From contig JACQAK010000013.1 of NCBI GenBank assembly GCA_016194985.1, positions 101,999 through 165,998 on the forward strand: a stretch of DNA of 64,000 nucleotides. Reading direction: 5' to 3'. Origin of the DNA: Bacteroidota bacterium. Lineage in GTDB: Bacteria > Bacteroidota > Bacteroidia > B-17B0 > Aurantibacillaceae. The translations under genes and the position numbers were made by a program. Positions within the stretch are counted from its first letter, which is position 1, and every line of letters begins with the position of its first letter. The notes beneath the pieces were generated by a model. It was not told where the DNA came from. It was given only the letters and a program-made list of their open reading frames with translations, and did no database searches. Shown one piece after another: positions 1 to 9,497 of this stretch.

Positions 1-55
1 TTGTATGGCTAGTTAATTTCGTAATTGATTTCATAATCTCTAATAAATTAGTCGT

Positions 56-811
56 TTATTTCTTTGCTTGATACCTGTAATCCTTCAACTGAAAGGCTTT
101 ATATTTATCTAATAAATTTATTTTCTCTTTATCGTTTAATACAATTAATTTTTCCTGAAATTCAGATTCAGCAATAGTTATTGGCGCTTGGTAATTTGTA
201 AATAAAACTTCTAATCGAGGCTTTACCTTTGTTTTCAAAGGTGCCAAGTATTGACCATCTCCATCATCTTCTTCTATTTGTTCACTGTAATAATATACCA
301 AAGATTCTAGTAACCCTTTATCATTGATTGTAAACTCATAAGCCTCGTATAATTCATTTTTTATAAAATCAATTCTATAACAAACACTCTTACCAATCTT
401 TCTTTTCTTTAAGGCTTTTACATTATCTAACATAACTTCTAAATCTTTTGCATTAGTTAATGCTGGGTTCAACTTTCCCGGATTTAAAACTGTTATAATT
501 TTGTCAAGAGTATCAATAATGATTCTGACTTTTTCATTCTGAATGGTTTTTATGCCTACTACCTCGGTTTTATACTTATTACCTAAACGTTTGTAATAAC
601 CTTCAGAACTTTCAATTATTTCTTTGGATACATAATCTTTATAGGAAGTGTATTTTAATTTAAAAGCATAGTTTTGGGTATTGGTAAACCAAGTCCATGT
701 TTTTTGATAAGATGAAATAACTTCACTTTTAGTCGCAACCTCCCATGTCCCAACTTGAGCACTTGAAATAGTGGAAACAAAAACAAATAGTATGTATACT
801 GCTTTTCTCAA
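56..811 (-). CDS. Secreted protein of unknown function, last gene of the RHS operon
   Basis: The protein is 251 residues long with a clear N-terminal signal peptide (about residues 1-18, cut after SSAQ), so it is exported. The rest is a single beta-rich domain with alternating charged and aromatic strands. It loosely resembles LolA-like lipid-carrier folds found in many small exported Bacteroidota proteins, but no diagnostic motif is visible, so no function is assigned. It starts four bases after the preceding gene ends and closes a run of eight minus-strand genes, so it is probably co-transcribed with the RHS-like gene. Its role there is unknown. Confidence 0.8.
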   Translation of the reverse strand: MRKAVYILFVFVSTISSAQVGTWEVATKSEVISSYQKTWTWFTNTQNYAFKLKYTSYKDYVSKEIIESSEGYYKRLGNKYKTEVVGIKTIQNEKVRIIIDTLDKIITVLNPGKLNPALTNAKDLEVMLDNVKALKKRKIGKSVCYRIDFIKNELYEAYEFTINDKGLLESLVYYYSEQIEEDDGDGQYLAPLKTKVKPRLEVLFTNYQAPITIAESEFQEKLIVLNDKEKINLLDKYKAFQLKDYRYQAKK

Positions 812-815
812 AAAA

Positions 816-2297
816 TTATTTTTTAGTGTTATTTCTATTTTCCTGAATAGTCATTTTCCCTTTTTCTGTTTCTTTTTTCACTCTTATTAATTTACCCTCT
901 TCATCATATTCATAAAGGGTGGCATAGTTTCTTTCGTCTAATTCAGCCACCAATCTCATGGTCACAGGATCATATACGTAAGATTTCATGGAGCCATCAA
1001 ATGGCAAGACACGAACATCATCAAAATAACAATCACCTGTTGAGCAATCTAATTTGATACTTATATTTGTTGCAGAAGCAGGGATTAAGAATTCTCCTTC
1101 TACCCTTTGCCATCCATCAATTATAACACCACTAGCTGTAAATGGACCAACGCTTCCTGAAATCGATGGAAATAAAATTGTAAGACTCGGATTTGTATAA
1201 CTTGTTTTTGATTGAGGTGCATTCTTTTCTTTCACCCACGCACTTACTAAATATTTTTTACCCGGTATGGGTGCAAATGAACTAATACAATCAGTACATG
1301 GGGGAGGAGGTGTTGTATTACATAAATTTGAACACTGATAGACTAAAATTTCAGCGTTAAGCTGAGTTGCTGCGAGGTAAGTATCCGAAACTCTAATATC
1401 AATATAATTTTGCCCCGCTACTAAAATCGAACTACTGCAAGAATTTACTGAGAGTAATAATGGTCCTCCGGTATACATACCACCTGTTGTTCCATAACCG
1501 GGTGACTTAATATCAGTTCCATTTAAACTAACCTGATATACAGCATCATCAGCCCTCAAGTTCATGACTACTTTGTAGGATTTATTCGCAGGTAATGGTG
1601 ATGGGAGATTAAAATAAGTTCGATAAGTTGTTATATAGGGAGCAGGGTCTTGGCTACTGGAAGTAGAATTTAAACTTATAAATCTTGCGTTTCCCGAAGC
1701 ATTTCCATACCACGAACCATTCGGATCAATATCGTATGCCAGTACGCCTGTATAATATGTTTCCGTGCCGGGTATTGGTGTGAAAGTAGGATATGATAAA
1801 AGCTGTTTTTTTGTAACGAACCAATAGGGATCAAAATTTCCGTCATTAGCACTGGTGTATGGAGCATTTGCAACCCTATTAAATCCAGTACTTATATTAC
1901 TATATGTTGGGCAGGATTCACAATTACCAGTTACGGCAACCGTACATGTAGCTGAGGAAGAACAGGCTCCAGGTCCGAGTGTTGATAACGTCAACGTATA
2001 AATTCCATTTGTTGTGTAGGTGTGGTATGTCACTGGGAATATTGAACCTGAAAAAACATTATAAGAATTTACAACTACAGGGCTACCATCTCCATAGTTC
2101 AGGGTTGTAGTATAGGAAAGGTTACCCGAGATTCGAGTAACCGTTTTATAAATAATACATGGCTGTGGAAGTGAGGTAGTACATGTAAAACCTATGATAG
2201 TTGGACACGACTGCGCCTTCAGTTTCCCGCCTAGACAAAGTATTATCCCTATAATAATGAACTGATATCTATACATTTTTATCTTTTTTAAATTCAT
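816..2297 (-). CDS. Secreted protein with PKD-like region and C-terminal RHS/YD module
   Basis: This is a 493-residue exported protein with a signal peptide ending near KAQS (about residue 29). A second Met at residue 8 is an equally good start. A cysteine-rich PKD-like segment covers about 30-130. A beta-sandwich, carbohydrate-binding-like segment lies at about 345-430 (SAWVKE, GWQRVEG, DDVRVLPFD). The last 60 residues read YVYDPVTMRL, then LDERNYATLYEYDEEGKLIR, then KKETEKG. From memory of the family, this tail is the usual C-terminal end of long Bacteroidota RHS-like surface proteins, where it is fused to the large chain; here it is a separate gene two genes downstream. It probably works with the RHS chain encoded upstream, which is inference. 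Confidence 0.8.
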   Translation of the reverse strand: MNLKKIKMYRYQFIIIGIILCLGGKLKAQSCPTIIGFTCTTSLPQPCIIYKTVTRISGNLSYTTTLNYGDGSPVVVNSYNVFSGSIFPVTYHTYTTNGIYTLTLSTLGPGACSSSATCTVAVTGNCESCPTYSNISTGFNRVANAPYTSANDGNFDPYWFVTKKQLLSYPTFTPIPGTETYYTGVLAYDIDPNGSWYGNASGNARFISLNSTSSSQDPAPYITTYRTYFNLPSPLPANKSYKVVMNLRADDAVYQVSLNGTDIKSPGYGTTGGMYTGGPLLLSVNSCSSSILVAGQNYIDIRVSDTYLAATQLNAEILVYQCSNLCNTTPPPPCTDCISSFAPIPGKKYLVSAWVKEKNAPQSKTSYTNPSLTILFPSISGSVGPFTASGVIIDGWQRVEGEFLIPASATNISIKLDCSTGDCYFDDVRVLPFDGSMKSYVYDPVTMRLVAELDERNYATLYEYDEEGKLIRVKKETEKGKMTIQENRNNTKK

Positions 2298-2306
2298 AAA
2301 ATATTT

Positions 2307-2744
2307 TTAGTGTGAAATAGGATTAGTCACAGACTTTACAATGTTTATGTTTGAGGTGTAGTTCAATTTTATTTTCCAACTGTTATTATAGGTAGTTTGA
2401 TCCACAATTTTTGTAAAAAAAATATCATTGCCTAAAATGGTTTTCTTTTCATTTGCGCTAGTCTCTAAATAATTAAAACCACTCGCATGTGCCTTTAAAT
2501 CATAGTTACCAATTTGTAAAACAAGTGCATTGCTTTGATTTAAAATAGACAAATCCAAAGATTTAAGATTTTGCAGTTGTTGAACAGTAATTTTAAATAC
2601 TAACTTGTAATTACTAGGTCCAGATATAGTATCTTGAGCAACTGTTATGGCTGATAGTTGAACAGTCAATGAATCGTTGGCGCTTGTCTGACAAGATAAA
2701 CGATTCACAAAAAACATCACGAGTATTAAACTGATATATTTCAT
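2307..2744 (-). CDS. Small secreted protein of unknown function
   Basis: A 145-residue protein with a signal peptide (about 1-18, ending RLSCQ). A cysteine sits near the cleavage site, so a lipoprotein is possible, though the lipobox is weak. The mature part is one beta-rich domain without recognisable motifs. It lies between the RHS-like chain (gap 21 bases) and the gene for the RHS C-terminal module (gap 9 bases), so it is almost certainly in the same transcript. Position suggests an accessory or assembly subunit of the surface protein; nothing in the sequence proves this. Confidence 0.7.
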   Translation of the reverse strand: MKYISLILVMFFVNRLSCQTSANDSLTVQLSAITVAQDTISGPSNYKLVFKITVQQLQNLKSLDLSILNQSNALVLQIGNYDLKAHASGFNYLETSANEKKTILGNDIFFTKIVDQTTYNNSWKIKLNYTSNINIVKSVTNPISH

Positions 2745-2765
2745 TTTTTACTTTTTATGATTTAA

Positions 2766-5264
2766 TTAAAATTTCACAATTGTTTTTTTAATACAACCTT
2801 TTTCATCTGTCACTGTAAATTCTACACTGCAAGGTCCCGAACTTGTCACTTTTACACCTGTAGCCGTAAGAGTAATTTGTGGATTACTGGATGCTCCTGA
2901 CAAAATACTCCATGTTGTGTTATATGGTGCAGTTCCTCCCGAAAAGTTCACTAACCAAGCTACTGAAGGTGTAGACTGATAATTTTGGAGTAAATTAATA
3001 TTGCATCCTGAAGAATCAATACAACTTAAATTAATTTGTTTGTTAAACAATTTTGGAGAACCCGCAGTTACTTTTAAACTGTATCTTCCTGTATGAGATT
3101 CTGTTTTTGTAGTATCCGTTGAAGCAATTTTAAAGTGGTCATCAATGCAAGGATTAAATCGATAATCTTCAAAACCGTCAAAACCTTGTTCTTTAAATTG
3201 TGAATTAGCCGCAACTGATAGTGCCTGTGTTTGATTATAACCAAAGGTTGCAGAAGAATATCTTCCTAAAGCATCCTTATTTTCAACCTCTTGGCCAAAC
3301 ACATTGAACTCAGTAACTTCACTTACATAAGTCCAGTTGTTACCATCTACTTGCCAATTACCTGAATTTAACTTGTAGTATGGCGTATAAGATTCAAACA
3401 CTCCATCTTTTCTGATATTTGTATTGTTGTTCGTATTGCTTTGACTACGAGTTGTTAAATGGGTGTATGATTTTAATGGTCGCCAAGTACCCTTTATACC
3501 ATTAACAAAAGGATTACTTGTATAAGGAATAATTGTATTTTTAGCAATACAGTCACAATGTGTTTTACGTTTATTCGCAAACTCAACAGCAGACGCTTGT
3601 AACACATTTTGATAGGCATTACTACTAAGTGAAAGCAACGGATTACTTAACGTTGTGATAGTTGCCATATCAGTTGTCAAATTGTTTTTCTTTCCTGAGC
3701 GAATAATTTTTAAATTATAATTGTCATTAGCTACAGAGCTACCATTTTTTAAAATAAATGATATCGTATTTCCAGTAACTCCATCTACCCATGCAACAAC
3801 ATTATTGCTGGGTAATGAACCTTTAAGAGCTACTTCATCTCCTTCTTTAAATAAGTACGCAGATGCTAAAGTAACTGTGCCACCTGAAATATTTACACCA
3901 CTTTGTTCAAAGCCTAAATTCTCATAAGAAGATCCCATCAAATCGTAATACCACCAAGCGGGATATTTAAATGAATAAATGTTGTCATTATAATTAGTAG
4001 TAGTTTGTGTTAGAAGCAAATCTCCAGTTTCAGAATCATATGCCAAATTTTTAGTTGAAACAACAGAACCTAAATCCTTAGCAATCGTTTCTTCTTGAAT
4101 ACCGAAACGCTGAACTACTTTGGTTAAAGTTGCTGAACGGAATCGTGACTTGTCTTTTGCAAAGCCCGGCCATATACCCGGAATAGGAACAGGAACCCCA
4201 TAAATTGGCATTACATCTAGATTTAGTTCAACAGTTGTAGATTTAGTTTCCGTTTTAGACTCTCTAAAATCTCCCACCATATCAAAGAACATTCCGATAT
4301 TTCGTTGATTTATTGTTCCGTTTTTTTCGATGACTTTACAATTATTAGTAAGCTTAAAACTTCCATTTAAATATGGTTCCGATTTATATTTATATTCAAC
4401 ACTTGTAATAGGAACACTTTGTCCTTCCTGATATACCTTTTGAGATTTTGGTTTACCATGCATATCATTTAATTCAATCACAAAGCCTTGGGTAGCTGCA
4501 AAATAATCTCGCACATTTATTTTCAATAATGATCTTAAACTACCCGGACCATCTTTCCCCCTTCTAAATTTAACCTCTGTTCTTTTTGTAATGGTCGGAA
4601 AATCTTTGGCTGTATAAAATTCATGCATTACAATTCCCGTAGCGTGACGTGTAACGTTTGCTCGTTGAATATTTTTCACGCTTACTTGACTATATCCTAT
4701 ACTTGGACTAGGGAAAAATGATTCGCCAAACGGCTCTTCAACATAAGATTGGTCATCAGGAACTAATAATTTCTTAGCATTTACAAAAATCGGTTGTTTA
4801 AAAGGGTTTTCATCTCCGCCTAATTGAGGCTCGTAGGAGGCAACCCCTGACGAACGACCATCAGCTAAATTATAATTGTACTCTTGACCATAGTTAGAAG
4901 TTTCTCCATTTGAAGAGCCTCCTACCATCGTTTGCCAGTTATCAATCATTTCAATTTTCTTAACCCTCAGGCCACCGCCTAATTTATGTCCATCGGGATT
5001 ATTTAGTCTTACCCACGATTTAGCTCCAATAAATTCTTGAGCAACACTATAATATTGAAATAGACTTTGAGTTGGCCCCGTTACAGCATCACGAATATTT
5101 TTTATAAAAGATGAATTAACCAAAGCCGAAACAATAGATCCACTTAGTGTTCCACTAAAACTTCCACTTGTAGCATCCCATACAACTTTAGGTAAATGTA
5201 ATTTACCAAAATTGATACCTGCTTTTACAATTGGATTAACATTACTACCTGTATTATCATCGGT
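2766..5264 (-). CDS. RHS-like surface protein, 3' part (frameshifted)
   Basis: This is the downstream reading frame of the RHS-like gene, about 830 residues, with no start of its own. The open frame runs back past the TTG at 5123 to about 5264, where it overlaps the end of the upstream frame. Adding one A to the AAA run at 5264-5266 joins NINK to TDDNTGSNVNP without loss. It contains beta-rich YD-like segments, an ALGR motif followed by YSSATFGYNQTQA, a FEDYRFNPCIDDHF segment and an HTGRYSLKV segment typical of the C-terminal half of Bacteroidota RHS-like proteins. It ends in a PKD-like domain (about the last 90 residues). It is non-functional as read unless the frameshift is a sequence error. 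Confidence 0.75.
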   Translation of the reverse strand, partial: TDDNTGSNVNPIVKAGINFGKLHLPKVVWDATSGSFSGTLSGSIVSALVNSSFIKNIRDAVTGPTQSLFQYYSVAQEFIGAKSWVRLNNPDGHKLGGGLRVKKIEMIDNWQTMVGGSSNGETSNYGQEYNYNLADGRSSGVASYEPQLGGDENPFKQPIFVNAKKLLVPDDQSYVEEPFGESFFPSPSIGYSQVSVKNIQRANVTRHATGIVMHEFYTAKDFPTITKRTEVKFRRGKDGPGSLRSLLKINVRDYFAATQGFVIELNDMHGKPKSQKVYQEGQSVPITSVEYKYKSEPYLNGSFKLTNNCKVIEKNGTINQRNIGMFFDMVGDFRESKTETKSTTVELNLDVMPIYGVPVPIPGIWPGFAKDKSRFRSATLTKVVQRFGIQEETIAKDLGSVVSTKNLAYDSETGDLLLTQTTTNYNDNIYSFKYPAWWYYDLMGSSYENLGFEQSGVNISGGTVTLASAYLFKEGDEVALKGSLPSNNVVAWVDGVTGNTISFILKNGSSVANDNYNLKIIRSGKKNNLTTDMATITTLSNPLLSLSSNAYQNVLQASAVEFANKRKTHCDCIAKNTIIPYTSNPFVNGIKGTWRPLKSYTHLTTRSQSNTNNNTNIRKDGVFESYTPYYKLNSGNWQVDGNNWTYVSEVTEFNVFGQEVENKDALGRYSSATFGYNQTQALSVAANSQFKEQGFDGFEDYRFNPCIDDHFKIASTDTTKTESHTGRYSLKVTAGSPKLFNKQINLSCIDSSGCNINLLQNYQSTPSVAWLVNFSGGTAPYNTTWSILSGASSNPQITLTATGVKVTSSGPCSVEFTVTDEKGCIKKTIVKF

Positions 5265-8263
5265 TTATTAATATTTCCATTTGGAGCTTTAAATAAAAAA
5301 TAGCCGCCACCATTTGAAAAAGGAACTGTGGTATTACTTTGGTTAACATTAGCGGGAGTAACTAAACTCGTATCACTGACGTAATTAATAATTTTAAACA
5401 TTTGCCCTGCTTGTTTATCCTGTACATAAGCATAATCATCAGATTCGTATGATACTTTAATTGTTCCTCCGGATGGGAGATTAATCTCTTTCAAATTCCA
5501 TACAGATGTATAGACATCTGTTAATGTTCGATCCTGTTCTACGTAAGGATAATCTGAAGGAGGCATAGCCGTTGATCCTATAAAGGAGTTAGCATTTTCA
5601 GATGTACTTGCATTATCACGAACACCAATAGTTGTGGCATTATTAGGTTTATAATTACCCCATCGATCATAGGCTTTAATGTTGTAATTAGGGTTTTCAA
5701 CTGGATTGGTTTCATGGTAGTCAAATACATAAGGACTCATCCTTGCTCTATTTGAATTTTGGTAAGTGAAATATATTTTCTTTAAAGTTAATTTACCTGT
5801 TCCTGGAACTGAAGTATTTGTTATCCCTTTACACAAAGCATAAGTATATTCAAAATGCACACGTTTAAGAGGTGTTTTTAAATCTCTTTTAGAATACATA
5901 CTGATACTATCCAACTTCATTACTTTTGAACTAGAGCTAACACCCCCGTTTTCTCCAACTACTCCTAAACCATCCTGTCTAAAGGACTTATGAAATACGG
6001 CAATATAATTTTTAGTAATTACCGAGTCTAAATAATAAAGATCTTTTGTTCCATATAAGATATTTGCCTTGTCATCCGTATAATCAGATTTTAAGCCTTC
6101 CGAAAAAGTCGCCTTTTGACTTTCAACAGGAGTTCTCCAATTAAAGTTACTTAGTTTAGTATATTTAAATTTAGTGTATCCTCCAAAATCTCCATCACTT
6201 GGGCCTCTAACACCATCTGCGTCAATATAATCCGGAGTTAATACAGAAGTTAATAAATAGGAATGAGCATATGCCGGAGTTGTTGTACGGCTAAAATAAT
6301 TATCTAATCCTTTTGCATTGCTCAAAGAATTGTCAGAACCTCCATAACTTACTAAACCATCAGAAGCAGAGCCTGCTAGAGAAGAATTATTATCGTGATT
6401 TGTAATATCAGTACTACCAACAGAAAACGTAATTTCCTTCTGTGAATTGTTGTATGCTGCAATGCCATAAATGTAACGAGAACCATCTGTTCCTAAAGTA
6501 GTGACTTCTGCGATATGGTGTGGTTGAGCCGAGGTAGATAGTTGACTATTATAACTGTTATCAATTGCAAAATCGTTATATTCATTTGATTTCAAAAAAG
6601 AAATATTTTGTGTTTTTTTATCACGTTTTTTTCTTTTGATAGGGCCTGAATAAGAAAATGTTTGTCCATATTGGTTAACAAAACCGTTTTTCACTGCGTG
6701 GTCAAATTTTCCAAAATTTACATCAAAACGAACAGGGTTATCTCGTCCTGCACTTTCATAAAAAGTAGAATCAGAGTCAACTGTTTTTTCATTTGCTTCT
6801 TTAAAATACACATTTTCAAAATCATTACCATCTCCTTTTGGAGTATGAACTAATGAATACAAAGCCGCATTATCACTTTTCCATTTTCCTGATTGACTTA
6901 ATACATCAATAACAGTTACGTTTGTTCCAACGTGAACATAGCCACCAAAGCCTAACTCAGCAGTTAAAGCATCATTATCATTTGTAGTATAACTAGCTGC
7001 ATCAAAGACATAACCAATGTCGCCACGGAATGGTCTGTAACTTCCTCCTATTCCTTGCCCTGAAACACCGTAAGTATCAAAGGTGAAATTTGTTAATGGT
7101 AAAGCAGGGGTGTTCTCTGTAAACGTTCCGTCTTTTTCTCTATTATAATCCATTAATGCGTTATCATTATACTGACCTTTCTCTGCATATAAATACCCAT
7201 AGGCAGGATTATTAATAGTTGTTTGAGCTAATTCTTGTCCTGAATAAAATCCCGACAAACCAATCTTTCCATGAACGCCCCACAATTCTCCACCAAGAGT
7301 GAAACTTCCTGACATAGAAAAATTTTTCATTGGCATATCTATCTTTGGTGTATAGGTTGGTTGACCAAAATCAAATGTACCGCCTGCACTTTGAGCTCCT
7401 AATGAAGCGGATGAAGCATTTTGTCCTGTTCTAACTGTTTCAGTTGTAGTGGTTGATCCATCTTTATTTTGAGTCACAGTTTTATCTGTTGCCTTTCGAC
7501 TTACAGATGCAGAAGCACTAATAGACAATTGTTTTAAACCTCCTCTTGAATTAAAAGCCGTTCCAATACTTATCCCTAGACTGGTTTCTGTGTTGCCCCC
7601 ACTGCTTATTTTTGCGCTAAAACCCAATGATGGCTGAACGGTTAATCCTTCATCACTGCTGGATGTTAATCCTAATCCAGCATTTAATTTGCCACCACCA
7701 CCAAGGCCAGCGCTAATATTAACGTTAAAACTTTTTATAACAGATGGGCCAGTATAATTATTAAAATTAAAACCATATGAACCACCCAATCCTAATCCAA
7801 TTTTCCCGCTACCAAATAATTCTACACCCACATTTACAGCTACCCCCCAAGTCTTGTTGGGTTTCATGTTAAATTCCTTAGTTACATTTTCTCCGGAAAA
7901 ATCATCAGGGATACCTCGCATATTTCTATTTATTACACCAGGATTAATGTTCCATCCTAAACCTACCCAACTCGCTTCTTGATCTGTATTAACACCTGAA
8001 TGGTACGATATGTTAATTGGGTATCCTTCTACATCCATTAAGGGGAGATTATAATTAAAATCCCCTGAGAACATATCCACCATATCTGATGTTCCAATAG
8101 GCTCAAAAGATTGAACCTCCGGTTGACTTGGACCACCTGTTAAAGCGTATGCACCTGTTGGATAAGAAACCTCAAGGAAAATCAATATAGCCAAAATCAA
8201 AGAAGTTTGCTTTTGTAATTTCCTTTTAATCTTTACCAGTTTACGTTTATTAATTTTTATCAT
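5225..8263 (-). CDS. RHS/SpvB-like surface protein, 5' part (frameshifted)
   Basis: The 1012-residue upstream part carries an N-terminal basic stretch plus hydrophobic segment (about 1-41, ending GAYA) that acts as an export signal. The hallmark N-terminal region of Bacteroidota RHS-like proteins follows at about 60-115: MFSGDFNYNLPLMDVEGYP, then YHSGVNTDQEASWVGLGWN, then RNMRGIPDDF. The rest is Gly/Ser/Thr-rich beta-strand repeats. The reading frame ends with 21 residues (MIIQVVMLIQL at the end) that do not fit, because one A is missing in the AAA run at 5264-5266. The intact chain would be about 1840 residues. It overlaps the upstream lipoprotein gene by four bases (ATGA). It is probably surface exposed; the role is unknown. 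Confidence 0.85.
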   Translation of the reverse strand: MIKINKRKLVKIKRKLQKQTSLILAILIFLEVSYPTGAYALTGGPSQPEVQSFEPIGTSDMVDMFSGDFNYNLPLMDVEGYPINISYHSGVNTDQEASWVGLGWNINPGVINRNMRGIPDDFSGENVTKEFNMKPNKTWGVAVNVGVELFGSGKIGLGLGGSYGFNFNNYTGPSVIKSFNVNISAGLGGGGKLNAGLGLTSSSDEGLTVQPSLGFSAKISSGGNTETSLGISIGTAFNSRGGLKQLSISASASVSRKATDKTVTQNKDGSTTTTETVRTGQNASSASLGAQSAGGTFDFGQPTYTPKIDMPMKNFSMSGSFTLGGELWGVHGKIGLSGFYSGQELAQTTINNPAYGYLYAEKGQYNDNALMDYNREKDGTFTENTPALPLTNFTFDTYGVSGQGIGGSYRPFRGDIGYVFDAASYTTNDNDALTAELGFGGYVHVGTNVTVIDVLSQSGKWKSDNAALYSLVHTPKGDGNDFENVYFKEANEKTVDSDSTFYESAGRDNPVRFDVNFGKFDHAVKNGFVNQYGQTFSYSGPIKRKKRDKKTQNISFLKSNEYNDFAIDNSYNSQLSTSAQPHHIAEVTTLGTDGSRYIYGIAAYNNSQKEITFSVGSTDITNHDNNSSLAGSASDGLVSYGGSDNSLSNAKGLDNYFSRTTTPAYAHSYLLTSVLTPDYIDADGVRGPSDGDFGGYTKFKYTKLSNFNWRTPVESQKATFSEGLKSDYTDDKANILYGTKDLYYLDSVITKNYIAVFHKSFRQDGLGVVGENGGVSSSSKVMKLDSISMYSKRDLKTPLKRVHFEYTYALCKGITNTSVPGTGKLTLKKIYFTYQNSNRARMSPYVFDYHETNPVENPNYNIKAYDRWGNYKPNNATTIGVRDNASTSENANSFIGSTAMPPSDYPYVEQDRTLTDVYTSVWNLKEINLPSGGTIKVSYESDDYAYVQDKQAGQMFKIINYVSDTSLVTPANVNQSNTTVPFSNGGGYFLFKAPNGNINKPMIIQVVMLIQL

Positions 8264-8943
8264 AATCCGCTTATATTGGGTAAGTTAATGAGTTGCTTGT
8301 TTTTATAATTGAATTTCACGAAACCTTTTTCAAATAATTTGTCATTATAAATGATTGTAAACTCGCTGTCTTTATTAAATTTTTTATTATCAAAAGCGAG
8401 CATAACTGTTGAGTATGGGGCGACTTCAAATATCCTTTCAAAGTGAAATAGTCCCGGTAAAAGCGTGTCGTTTCCTTGAACTAGGTATATATCTTTTTGC
8501 ATTTCAAACGAGGTATATTTAACCCTCTCTTCATATTGAGCTGGAGATTGGAGTTTATATTTTAATAATTCACCTGTTCCATCAATAACCTCTAGTCTAA
8601 AGTTAAAGTAACTCATATCATAATAATGATTACAAGCTTCTTGAAATTTAGGAAAATCGTAAGTTTCTGTTCGGAGCTCTAAATACGCCATACATGGGGC
8701 GGGCCTATAAGATAGATCAAATCGTATATCTGCAATATCCTTTGATTTATTGAGTTTGTTATTTTTATCGGCGCACCATGTTACAAACTCCTGAACGGTA
8801 ACCTTTTCTTCGGTGTAATTTTTAAGTTCTACAGTCTCTTCTGATTGCTCGTTTAACTGCTCTTTTATTTCTTTGCCATGACAAGAAACAACAGCTGTAA
8901 TAACGATTGTGAAAAATGAGCCTATTATAAACTGTCTAATCAA
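8260..8943 (-). CDS. Putative lipoprotein in the RHS operon
   Basis: The 227-residue protein has an N-terminal hydrophobic segment followed by a lipobox-like AVVSC at residues 17-21, so it is predicted to be lipid-anchored at Cys21. The next residues (HGKEIKEQLNEQSEE) are a charged linker, then a beta-rich globular domain (about 50-227) without recognised motifs. Its start overlaps the OmpH-like gene upstream and its stop overlaps the RHS-like gene downstream (ATGA), which indicates translational coupling and points to an envelope partner of the RHS chain. Its specific function is unknown. Confidence 0.8.
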   Translation of the reverse strand: MIRQFIIGSFFTIVITAVVSCHGKEIKEQLNEQSEETVELKNYTEEKVTVQEFVTWCADKNNKLNKSKDIADIRFDLSYRPAPCMAYLELRTETYDFPKFQEACNHYYDMSYFNFRLEVIDGTGELLKYKLQSPAQYEERVKYTSFEMQKDIYLVQGNDTLLPGLFHFERIFEVAPYSTVMLAFDNKKFNKDSEFTIIYNDKLFEKGFVKFNYKNKQLINLPNISGL

Positions 8944-9478
8944 TTCCTTTGTATTTATTATTTATATATACAATTATATCTTCAGAAATATTGTACGATT
9001 CCTTAGAATACATTAAACTACCATTACCGTCAGCGCCAAGTATGATGTCGTAATTGTTTTTTTTACCATACTCAATTACATACTGCGTTAATTGAGCTAA
9101 TATTTGATTATCATATTTTTGACTTAATACAGCATTATCTTCTTGATATTGCTTTTTTAATTTTAAAAATTCTTCTCTGTTGTATTCAAACTGGTAAATC
9201 TCATCTTTCGGTATTTCAATCTTTGAATTTTTTCGTTCGTTCAAATGCTTGGACATTAATTTTAAATTAAAAGATAAACTATCAAGAATTTTATCTCTGC
9301 CTTTTTGTGTTTTTTCATATTCTTTCTCTAACTCTTTTTTCATTTGAAACCCATTAAATACTTTTTTAATTTCTATATAGGCCGTTTTAGTATGGTACAT
9401 CCTGTTATATATAAATAAAGCAACAAAGCTGATAAGCCCTGAAATTAGAATTGTTGTAATAAGTGATTTTAGTTTCAT
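8936..9478 (-). CDS. OmpH/Skp-family periplasmic chaperone-like protein
   Basis: The 180-residue protein has one N-terminal membrane or signal segment (about 7-25), a long charged alpha-helical hairpin (about 45-130, rich in Lys/Glu and Leu heptads) and the conserved end of the OmpH/Skp family: YGKKNNYDIILGADGNGSLM, then ISEDIIVYINNKYKG. Skp-like proteins hold unfolded outer-membrane proteins in the periplasm. Here the N-terminus looks uncleaved, so it may be inner-membrane tethered. Encoding it between the barrel/secreted genes and the RHS-like chain, rather than beside bamA/lpxD genes, suggests a dedicated chaperone for this export system (inference). Confidence 0.8.
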   Translation of the reverse strand: MKLKSLITTILISGLISFVALFIYNRMYHTKTAYIEIKKVFNGFQMKKELEKEYEKTQKGRDKILDSLSFNLKLMSKHLNERKNSKIEIPKDEIYQFEYNREEFLKLKKQYQEDNAVLSQKYDNQILAQLTQYVIEYGKKNNYDIILGADGNGSLMYSKESYNISEDIIVYINNKYKGID

Positions 9479-9497
9479 AAATTAAATAAGTATGTTG

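Noticed and set aside
2766-5123. Separate RHS gene starting at TTG 5123
   Set aside because: The coding frame runs on upstream to 5264 with protein-like sequence and no start or leader at 5123.
56-8263. Polymorphic toxin at the RHS locus
   Set aside because: No nuclease, deaminase or ADP-ribosyltransferase-like C-terminal domain and no small immunity gene were recognised; the chain ends in PKD-like and RHS-tail modules.
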